Source: Desulfarculales bacterium UBA696 (GTDB lineage Bacteria > Desulfobacterota > Syntrophobacteria > Syntrophobacterales > Syntrophobacteraceae). From it: a DNA stretch of 34,383 bases. This document shows, in pieces, positions 16,565 to 23,237 of the stretch. The notes under the pieces are model-generated. The model made no database searches and was not told the DNA's origin. It saw only the letters and a list, made by a program, of their open reading frames with translations. Made by a program: the position numbers and the translations under genes. The number at the start of each line of letters is the position of its first letter. Position 1 is the stretch's first letter. The stretch is from the NCBI GenBank assembly GCA_002298995.1, contig DBMO01000042.1:1-34383 (forward strand). Reading direction: 5' to 3'.

Positions 16565-18066
16565 TTGAGTGAGCTCGCTTTGGGTGAATTCTCGTCGACC
16601 GAAACCGGAAGCGGTTCCACGCTGGAAGACATCGGCAGGGTGAAGCAGAAAACCGAACCGCTCCCCAATTCACTTTCCGCCCAGATTTTTCCCTTGTGCG
16701 CTTCGATTATATGCCGAGCTATGGCTAATCCAAGGCCGGTGCCCTGGCCGCCTTTCGACTTGCTGGTGGTGCTTTGGTAAAAGTGCTTGAAGATATTCTT
16801 GATCTCTCCCTTCGGAATCCCCGGCCCATTGTCATAGACCCTGATTTCAACCTCTCTGGCCTGCTGCGGGTTGAATCCTTTCATGAAGGCCTCGATGCGG
16901 ATCTTCCCGCCTTCGGGAGAAAATTTGAGCGCATTGCTCAAAAGATTGTCCATTACCTGCTGGACCCGACGCTCGTCGGCTACCAGTACGGGAATTCGAC
17001 GGTCGATCGTGATCTGTATGTCAATTTCCCGCTTGCGCGCAATCAGATCCACTGCACGGACACTGTTTTCCATGACCGTTCCTAGATCGCACGGGGCGAA
17101 TTCATAGTCCATCATCTCGGCTTCCATCTTCGAGAGGTCGAGGATGGAAGTTATGCTATGGGACAGCCGCTGGCTGTGGTTTCGCACGATTTCGAGAATC
17201 TCGCGCTGATTCGAGGTAAGCGGCCCTGGTATTCCTTCGAGAAGAAGAGCGGTACCCTCCCGGATTGCCGTCAGGGGCGTGCGCAGTTCGTGGGAGACAT
17301 GGGCGGTAAAATCCGCTTTGAGCCGATCCAGGTGTTCGAGTTCCTCGGCCATATTCCTGAACGCCGCGGCCAGTTCCTCGACTTCCCTTGGCCCCTTTAT
17401 CATGACCGAGCGGTTGAACTCGCCCCGGCCCACGTGCCGCATTTCCTCGGAAAGTTCTTTTAGGGGACTGCTGACACCGCGCGCGTGCCGAAAAGCCTGG
17501 AAAAGAGCCCCGGCTATCCCGAAAAGGGTCAGCCAGAGCATGACTTCGGCGGCGTTTGTCGCATGGTCCCTCGACATTTCCGTCTTGGTGGAGGCCTGCT
17601 GCTCGCGCAGCTGAAGCAGCTCGTTTGCCCGCTCTATTATTCCCTCGGTCATTCTTGACCTGACCTGTTCCGAACCCGGATTGCCAGACATGAGACTTTC
17701 GATTTCCACGAAGTAGAGGTTGTGGAAAACACCGATTTCCGAGAGCAGTGCCCTTTCGCGGTCGGTGGTGATGAGGGCGGCTATTTTCGAAAGTGCATCG
17801 TCGAAATCGGTTCTGCTCTTCGTGAATTCCTCATGAAAGGGGCCGTCCAGCGTCAGCAGGTACTTCTCACCATTTCGCATTTCGGCCAGGAAAGACTGGA
17901 GAAGCCGCTTTTCTTCGTTTATGCACTGGGCATCGACGGTGAGAACGTCGATATTTAGCCTGGATACGATGTGAAGCTTGGCAAGCCCGTAGAGACTGAC
18001 CACAAGAATGAGCGCGATCAATGTGCTTTGGGCGAGCATTACCCGAGAGAAGATGCTAAGACGCAT
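16546..18066 (-). CDS. HAMP-domain sensor histidine kinase, QseE/GlrK-like
   Basis: A 506-residue membrane histidine kinase. Helix 1 (about 10-32), a helical periplasmic sensor region of about 140 residues, helix 2 (about 172-192), HAMP (about 193-245), the phosphoacceptor helix with His259 (HVSHELRTPL) and a HATPase domain with N box NLLSNALKFSPEGG, G1 DNGPGIP and G2 GTGLGLAIA. It phosphorylates the regulator encoded downstream at 14513-15874. The helical four-bundle-type sensor fits GlrK/QseE and PilS-like kinases. ATG 18066 lacks a strong ribosome site, but the N-terminus (MRLSIFSRVML) is typical. First gene of its operon. Confidence 0.9.
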   Translation of the reverse strand: MRLSIFSRVMLAQSTLIALILVVSLYGLAKLHIVSRLNIDVLTVDAQCINEEKRLLQSFLAEMRNGEKYLLTLDGPFHEEFTKSRTDFDDALSKIAALITTDRERALLSEIGVFHNLYFVEIESLMSGNPGSEQVRSRMTEGIIERANELLQLREQQASTKTEMSRDHATNAAEVMLWLTLFGIAGALFQAFRHARGVSSPLKELSEEMRHVGRGEFNRSVMIKGPREVEELAAAFRNMAEELEHLDRLKADFTAHVSHELRTPLTAIREGTALLLEGIPGPLTSNQREILEIVRNHSQRLSHSITSILDLSKMEAEMMDYEFAPCDLGTVMENSVRAVDLIARKREIDIQITIDRRIPVLVADERRVQQVMDNLLSNALKFSPEGGKIRIEAFMKGFNPQQAREVEIRVYDNGPGIPKGEIKNIFKHFYQSTTSKSKGGQGTGLGLAIARHIIEAHKGKIWAESELGSGSVFCFTLPMSSSVEPLPVSVDENSPKASSLKCVAES

Positions 18067-18548
18067 ATCGGTTCGATCCGGGTTGCATGAAATACTGTAC
18101 TCCGGCCGCTTTGAAGCCCGGCCACGCTGAATCTGGTGCCTGGTTTCATGGGGGCCGGCGTGGCACCCGCTGGAATCAGCACCGGGATGAGTACACTCGA
18201 ATCACGAGCAACTCGCCACGGCACGGACTCGGCGGGCAATTGCAAAAACAGGCGATTAAAGTTTCTTTATCCGCCCCCGCTTCCACTTCCCCGCGAAATT
18301 CTTGTTTATCTTGTATGGTAAGGAGGAATTAGAGATTCCCGCTCCTATTGTTCCAGAATCGTGCCAACCGGCTGGGATCAATCCAGCATTCATCGCTACC
18401 GTTATCCACGGCCAAAACAAGACGCATCTAAACCAGCAGCCGGCTTGGTCGTGTGAATGGAAGTGCAGTCATACCCCTTCACTTAGTGTAGTCGATATCC
18501 TACATATCCAATGTAATGTAAAAAGACAAGTGGTGGCGGGAATTTTGC

Positions 18549-18608
18549 GGGGTGCGAATTGTGGGGTGAGGGGTGCGGGTTATGGGTTACGAGTTGCAGG
18601 GTGTAGGG
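18549..18608 (+). repeat. G-rich degenerate repeat, possible G-quadruplex
   Basis: Seven runs of three or four G (18549-52, 18563-66, 18570-73, 18577-79, 18584-86, 18599-601, 18606-608) lie within 60 nt on the plus strand, with loosely repeated GGGTTAY/GGGTGY units of 7-8 nt. The spacing of the runs from 18563 to 18586 satisfies a standard G4 pattern. Confidence 0.5.
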
Positions 18609-18647
18609 TGACTTCTAATTGGGTTTTGCTGGCGCTCGACCCACTCA

Positions 18648-18677
18648 GGTTATGGCACGGTTTTCCGGGGCACAACC
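18648..18677 (+). repeat. Palindromic dispersed repeat, copy B
   Basis: AGGTTATGGCACGGTTTTCC leads into GGGGCACAACC, so both outer arms (GGTTRTG and CACAACC) are kept while the middle has drifted. The 10-mer GGCGCTCGAC just upstream (18631-18640) also occurs beside copy A at about 309-318, in the other relative orientation. Confidence 0.45.
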
Positions 18678-18703
18678 GGGGGGGATACCCTTCTTCATTA
18701 CCC

Positions 18704-19267
18704 CTAAAACTTCTTCAGAAGCGGCAGCAAAGACCTGAACTCGTCGGTCCCCGCCCTGTTGAGCAATTCAAAAATAATCATTTCGGTTGAGCTGATAACG
18801 GCTCCCGCCCGGTCGAGACGGCGCAGACCGGCCTCCCAATTTAAAACGCTTCTCGATGCCACGGCATCGGATGCGACGTGGACGCGATACCCTATCTTCA
18901 GTGCGCCGGCTCCCGTGTGGAAAATACAGACGTGGGTTTCAATGCCTGCCAGGAGCAACGTCCCGCGGCCTGTTTCCCGCATGGCTTCGGCAATGGGTTT
19001 ATTCTCGAAGCAGTTGAATTCCATTTTATTCAAAAAACTTGAATCGGGGATCTGCCCTGTCAGCTCCGGTATGAAACCGCCGAGTTTTTCCCGATTGTGG
19101 ACGGAGCACAAAACGGGAATATTAAAAACGCGTGCTGTCTCTACGAGGGCCGCGGCGTTGAAGGCAATGCGCTCGGCCTGCGCGCAGAGATCGAGCATCG
19201 ATTTCTGAATATCAACCAGCAGGAGAATGCAATCCCCGCGGTCCAGAAAATCCGCGTTTGAGTTCAT
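18704..19267 (-). CDS. Isochorismatase-family hydrolase (YcaC-like)
   Basis: A 187-residue cysteine hydrolase of the isochorismatase-like superfamily. The catalytic triad is visible: Asp19 (LLLVDIQKS), Lys81 (LNKMEFNCF) and Cys114 (GIETHVCI, with the usual cis-peptide loop). E. coli YcaC, with the same ETHVC motif, has no settled substrate; other members hydrolyse amides such as nicotinamide. ATG 19267 follows GGGAGG at 10 nt; the longer form from 19303 has no ribosome site. It is the third gene after aacS and atoE on the same strand, 93 nt beyond atoE, and may or may not share their transcript because a hairpin lies in the gap. Confidence 0.88.
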   Translation of the reverse strand: MNSNADFLDRGDCILLLVDIQKSMLDLCAQAERIAFNAAALVETARVFNIPVLCSVHNREKLGGFIPELTGQIPDSSFLNKMEFNCFENKPIAEAMRETGRGTLLLAGIETHVCIFHTGAGALKIGYRVHVASDAVASRSVLNWEAGLRRLDRAGAVISSTEMIIFELLNRAGTDEFRSLLPLLKKF

Positions 19268-19321
19268 ATTTGCTAAACCTCCCGGTTTGTTGTGAGCAGG
19301 CATTGGGTAAAAGCAGGAAAG

Positions 19322-19354
19322 CTGCCGACGGCGCCTTTCGGGCGCCCCCGGCAG
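19322..19354 (-). terminator. Hairpin between atoE and the hydrolase gene
   Basis: On the minus strand CTGCCGGGGGCGCC pairs with GGCGCCGTCGGCAG (12-13 of 14 positions, loop CGAAA), followed by CTTTCCTGCTTTT. The stem is strong but the T-run is interrupted, so partial termination or mRNA stabilisation is as likely as full termination. Confidence 0.5.
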
Positions 19355-19360
19355 GACCTT

Positions 19361-20779
19361 CTATTTAATCGGAGGAACGTAAGGAATCAACTGCGCAAAA
19401 AGCCAGCAGAGGAAAAATACAATCGGTATGTGGATAAACATCTGTAGGACGGCGTAGCCCACAAGGTCTCTCGCCTTTACGTGCAGAAGGCCGAGCAGGG
19501 GCAGCATCCAGAAGGGGTTTAGAAGGTTCGGCAGCGCCTCGGCGGCATTGTAGATCTGCGTCACCCATCCCAGGTTCACCCCGTGCATATTGGCCGCCTG
19601 AAGAACGTAGGGGGCCTCGATGACCCACTTAGAACCGCCGGAGGGGATAAACACGCCGAGCACGGCGGAATAGAGCGCCACCAACAGCGGGTAAGTACCT
19701 TGGGTCGTAACCTGGTAGAAGAGGTTTGTCAGCCAGTCATTTATGCCGGTGCCCACGATCATGCCGAAGATCACCGCATAAAACGGAAACTGGATCAAAA
19801 CGCCGCCGGTTGCCGGAACCGACTGGGTAACGGCCTTTAAGAACCGCTTGGGCCGCCAGTGGAGCAGCATGCCCACGGTGATGAACATGAGATTGTATGT
19901 ATTGAGATCCAGCGCGGCCAAAGCACCGGTCGGCGAGGTCCGGAACACGTCTATCAGGTAATAGACGAGGATGCATCCGACCACGACGATCAGGAAAGGA
20001 CTGTACTCGAGCCACTCGCCCGGTTTTTGCCTCGCCTCGACGCTCATGTCGAGGGTTTCGAAAGACAGGCCGAAGTCCTTGGCTGTTTTGGCCCGGCTTG
20101 GATTGGGCGCGGAGAGGTACGCAATCGCGATGGACACGGCGATCAGCACGACTATCGTCCAGAAGTTTGGCCAGATGAAAAGCGTCTGGGTAAGAGGGAT
20201 AAGGCCGCTTATTTCGAAGAGTTTCGGCGGTATGGACCCTTTTGTCGCCATCATCAGCGCGGCCGAGGAAGAAAGCCCCAGCGCCCAGACCGCCCCGAGG
20301 CCCAGGTAGGCGGCCGCGCCCGCTGCCCTGTAGTCCATGTCGTCCAACCGTCTGGTCATCTCGCGCACGAGAAGTCCGCTGAAAATCAGGCTGAGTCCCC
20401 AGGATATAAGGGAAGTAAACATCGAAAAGAAAGCTATCCATGCTATGGCGGTCTTGCCGTTGCTTGGAATCAGCGCAACTTTCCTGATAAACCAGTAGAC
20501 CGCGGGCGTGGAAGCAACAACGTATCCGCCGATAATGATCATCGCCATCTGCATGGTAAAAGGTATGAGTACCCAAAACTGCTTGCCGCCGGCAATAGCC
20601 AGCTTCTCCGGGCTTTCGCCGATAAGGAGGCCGAATATAAAGACAAACACAATGCCCAGCAGTGCGAAAACCCACGCGTCCGGGAACCATTTTTCACTCC
20701 AGGCCGCAAGCCCGAGACCGAACCGCTCCAGGACGGACTCTTTGCGGACTGGTGAAACCACGGCCTTTTCCAGCGCCAT
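19361..20779 (-). CDS. atoE: Short-chain fatty acid permease AtoE
   Basis: A 472-residue polytopic inner-membrane carrier of the SCFA_trans family (PF02667; AtoE), with about 12 hydrophobic segments over full family length. Family-typical stretches include PFTMQMAMIIIGGYVVA, SWGLSLIFSGLL, FPFYAVIFGMI and a glycine-rich FIPSGGSKWVIEAP segment near the C-terminus. It takes up short-chain fatty acids or acetoacetate. ATG 20779 is chosen for its AAAGGAG 8 nt upstream; GTG 20788 would overlap that site. It lies 121 nt downstream of acetoacetyl-CoA synthetase, so uptake and activation of acetoacetate are encoded together. Confidence 0.93.
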   Translation of the reverse strand: MALEKAVVSPVRKESVLERFGLGLAAWSEKWFPDAWVFALLGIVFVFIFGLLIGESPEKLAIAGGKQFWVLIPFTMQMAMIIIGGYVVASTPAVYWFIRKVALIPSNGKTAIAWIAFFSMFTSLISWGLSLIFSGLLVREMTRRLDDMDYRAAGAAAYLGLGAVWALGLSSSAALMMATKGSIPPKLFEISGLIPLTQTLFIWPNFWTIVVLIAVSIAIAYLSAPNPSRAKTAKDFGLSFETLDMSVEARQKPGEWLEYSPFLIVVVGCILVYYLIDVFRTSPTGALAALDLNTYNLMFITVGMLLHWRPKRFLKAVTQSVPATGGVLIQFPFYAVIFGMIVGTGINDWLTNLFYQVTTQGTYPLLVALYSAVLGVFIPSGGSKWVIEAPYVLQAANMHGVNLGWVTQIYNAAEALPNLLNPFWMLPLLGLLHVKARDLVGYAVLQMFIHIPIVFFLCWLFAQLIPYVPPIK

Positions 20780-20900
20780 CGGGTTCACTCCTTTCCGGCA
20801 GGTTCAACTGCCCGGTCAATGGTTTTGGTGGCTGAGGTGGATTGCTGCCTCCCGTTGCCGCAAGTCGCTCGGCTTTGCCGGCCGATTCCGCCGATCCGGC

Positions 20901-22877
20901 CTAACACATCTCGCGCGCAAACTTTTCGTAGAAATCCAGTGCTTCGGGGTTTGTAAGGGCGTCCCTGTTGGTTACGGGCCTGCCGTTGAGCATATTAGAG
21001 ACTGAACTCTCCACCTTTTTCATGTTGAAGGTGTAAGGGATATCGGGTGCTTCGATAATCAGTTCGGGAACATGGCGCGGGGAGGCTTGAGCGCGCAGGG
21101 CGGTCTTTATGCGCTTCTTGAGATCGTCATTTAGTTCATAGCCGGCCACCAGCTTAACGAATAACAAGATCCGCTGGTCGCCCTTCCAGTCCTGGCCTAC
21201 AGCCATGCTGTCCGCTATTCCCTCGATCTGTTCGACGACGTTGTATATCTCGGCGGGACCGATCCGCACCCCGGATGGTTTCAGGGTAAAATCCGAGCGG
21301 CCGAGGAAGGTTACGCCGCCGGAATCGCCGTGGAACAATACCCAGTCCCCGTGCCGCCACGCTTTGGGGTAGACGTCGAAATAGGCTTTCCTGTACTTTT
21401 CGAAATTGGGGTCATCCCAGAAATATATGGGCATGGACGGCGCGGGCGCCTCGCAAACGAGTTCGCCTTCCCTGTCCACGACAGGTTTTCCGCTCTCGTC
21501 GTAAGCTTTGATCTTCATCCCGAGCGCCGGTCCCTGCAACTCACCGGCATAAACGGGCTGTATCGGACTCCCGAGAGCAAAACATCCGTTGATGTCCGTG
21601 CCCCCGGAAATCGAGTTGAAGTGCATATCGGGCTTGATCTCTTTATAGACCCACTCGAAACCTTCCGCCGAAAGGGGCGAGCCGGTCTGTGACATGGCCC
21701 TGAGAGCCGAGAGATTGTGGGCCGTCCCGGGCTTTGCCCCGATTGTCCTCAGGTAGTTGATGTAGCTCGCGCTGCAGCCGAAAATGGTGATCCGCTCATC
21801 TTCGGCCAGCTTCCACATGGCCTCCCAGCCGGGGTGGTTGGGATTGCCGTCGTAGAGCACAATGGTTGCGCCCACGGCGAGCGAGCTGATGAGCCAGTTC
21901 CACATCATCCAACTCGGCGAGCTAATATAGAAGGCACGGTCCTCGCGCTTGAGGTCGGTGTGGATTATCAGTTCTTTCAGGTGATTGATGAGAACGCCCG
22001 AATCCTGGACCATGCACTTGGGCTTGCCGGTGGTGCCTGATGAAAACATGATATAGACGGGGTGATCGAACGGAAGCTGCTCGAACCGGATCTCAGGCTT
22101 GCTCCCGGCCATGAAATCGCCCAGAAGCACAGCGTTTTCCAGATTACCTAAATCCTCACGGCTCAAAGCCGGCCGGGAATCCTGTCCGTCCGCCACATAC
22201 GGCACTACCACAATTTTTTGCAGGGAAGGTATCCTCGCGGCGATCTTTTCGACATTTTGAAGAACGTTTACCTGTTTGCCCTTGTATAGCTGCCCGTCAA
22301 CGGTAAAAAGAATTTTCGGGCCTATCTGGCCGAAGCGATCCGATACGGCAAGCGCTCCGAGTTCGGTGCCGCATGAGGACCAGACGGCCCCGACACTCGT
22401 TGCGGCAAGCATCGCGGCGGCCGTTTCAATGGTGTTGGGCATATAGGCAGCAATCCGGTCACCCGGAACAATGCCCTCGCGGCGCAAAGCAGCGGAAAGG
22501 CGGGCCACCAGGTCGTATAGCTCCCGGTAGGTCATGGTCTGCGTTTTCAAGTCCTCTCGCCTGAAAACAAAAGCGAGTTGGTCGTCTTGAAACCTCAGCA
22601 GATTCTCGGCAAAATTCAGCCGCGCGCCGGGAAACCACCGCGTCCCCGGGAATTTGTCCGGATCTTCGACTACCCTGTCGTAGCCCCGCGATGACCTGAT
22701 CTCGACAAAATCCCAAACTGCGGCCCAGAATTCCGGAATTCTTTCAACCGACCATTGATACAAATCTTTATAGTCGGCGATATCGAGACCATGCCTGCTA
22801 TTGACGAAGTTTATGAATCGGGTGATGCTCGCCCCGTCTATCCAACACTGCGAGGGAACCCAAAGCGGTTTTCTCAT
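20901..22877 (-). CDS. aacS: Acetoacetyl-CoA synthetase
   Basis: A 658-residue ANL-superfamily ligase (acetoacetate + ATP + CoA to acetoacetyl-CoA). Typical AacS features: N-terminal FxxFVNSRHG and WFPGARLNFAENLL, adenylation motif SSGTTGKPK (279-287), SGGTDINGCF, FLGRSDFTLKPSGVRIGPAEIY, and the catalytic lysine near the C-terminus (Lys620/621 in NMKKVE). Length matches the family. ATG 22877 has GGGAG a few nt upstream; the frame opens to 22937, but without family character. It is the first gene of the aacS-atoE operon behind a sigma-70 promoter at 23063-23090. Role: use of acetoacetate as carbon source, or ketogenic intermediate salvage. Confidence 0.95.
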   Translation of the reverse strand: MRKPLWVPSQCWIDGASITRFINFVNSRHGLDIADYKDLYQWSVERIPEFWAAVWDFVEIRSSRGYDRVVEDPDKFPGTRWFPGARLNFAENLLRFQDDQLAFVFRREDLKTQTMTYRELYDLVARLSAALRREGIVPGDRIAAYMPNTIETAAAMLAATSVGAVWSSCGTELGALAVSDRFGQIGPKILFTVDGQLYKGKQVNVLQNVEKIAARIPSLQKIVVVPYVADGQDSRPALSREDLGNLENAVLLGDFMAGSKPEIRFEQLPFDHPVYIMFSSGTTGKPKCMVQDSGVLINHLKELIIHTDLKREDRAFYISSPSWMMWNWLISSLAVGATIVLYDGNPNHPGWEAMWKLAEDERITIFGCSASYINYLRTIGAKPGTAHNLSALRAMSQTGSPLSAEGFEWVYKEIKPDMHFNSISGGTDINGCFALGSPIQPVYAGELQGPALGMKIKAYDESGKPVVDREGELVCEAPAPSMPIYFWDDPNFEKYRKAYFDVYPKAWRHGDWVLFHGDSGGVTFLGRSDFTLKPSGVRIGPAEIYNVVEQIEGIADSMAVGQDWKGDQRILLFVKLVAGYELNDDLKKRIKTALRAQASPRHVPELIIEAPDIPYTFNMKKVESSVSNMLNGRPVTNRDALTNPEALDFYEKFAREMC

Positions 22878-23062
22878 ACCTCTCCCTTCAGCTTGGCTGG
22901 TTGGAATTTTAGAGATATGCCCCCCGAAGCCTGACAAAAGAAGAAGCAGCTCGGGCGAAGAATTCTTGGTGCACTGATAAAGAACAGTAATAGGTGGATA
23001 TCGCTACGGGGGTTCAGGAATCTTTTCGTCTCTTGTAATACTGCTGAGATAATTAGAAATTC

Positions 23063-23090
23063 ACTATAAGCATACGTGAAACTTTGTCAA
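23063..23090 (-). promoter_or_regulatory. Sigma-70 promoter of the aacS operon
   Basis: On the minus strand a perfect -35 TTGACA (23090-23085), 16-nt spacer and -10 TATAGT (23068-23063), with TG two bases before the -10 region. Transcription should start near 23056. Confidence 0.65.
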
Positions 23091-23171
23091 ATAAAGTGTT
23101 TATCCGGTATCAATTCTCTCTATCCCAGATGCAGCCATCTTCATGCATGACGGGCACCCGAGTTCGCCCTG

Positions 23172-23198
23172 TTGACATGTTATTAAAATACCTATAAA
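23172..23198 (+). promoter_or_regulatory. Candidate sigma-70 promoter of the recQ operon
   Basis: A perfect -35 TTGACA (23172-23177) and -10 TATAAA (23193-23198) with a short 15-nt spacer; a start near 23205 would leave a leader of about 33 nt before recQ. Confidence 0.45.
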
Positions 23199-23237
23199 AA
23201 TCACCTGTGCCCCATAATCCCCCTGAAATGGTGCGAG

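Larger units (their letters stand above)
18067..18703. other. Gene-free stretch with G-rich tract and repeat
   Basis: About 640 nt between the kinase gene and the isochorismatase-family gene (both minus). Open frames that cross it cover the repeats and look non-coding. Contents: a G-rich tract at 18549-18608, copy B of the dispersed repeat at 18648-18677, and an isolated AAGGAGG at about 18319 without a following start codon. Confidence 0.5.
22878..23237. other. Divergent promoter region of aacS and recQ
   Basis: About 360 nt without a gene. The aacS promoter is on the minus strand at 23063-23090 and a candidate recQ promoter on the plus strand at 23172-23198, so the two point away from each other. 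The aacS leader of about 180 nt (22878-23056) could hold regulation, but I see no known riboswitch. Confidence 0.5.

Noticed and set aside
18549..18608. CRISPR array
   Set aside because: Units are 7-8 nt, degenerate and without spacers; no cas genes in the window.
18067..18703. Sigma-54 promoter upstream of the QseE-like kinase
   Set aside because: TGGCAC strings occur, but none is followed at the right distance by TTGC on the needed strand.
18302..18790. 162-residue plus-strand frame
   Set aside because: It runs through the G-rich tract and dispersed repeat and into the 3' end of the hydrolase gene on the other strand.
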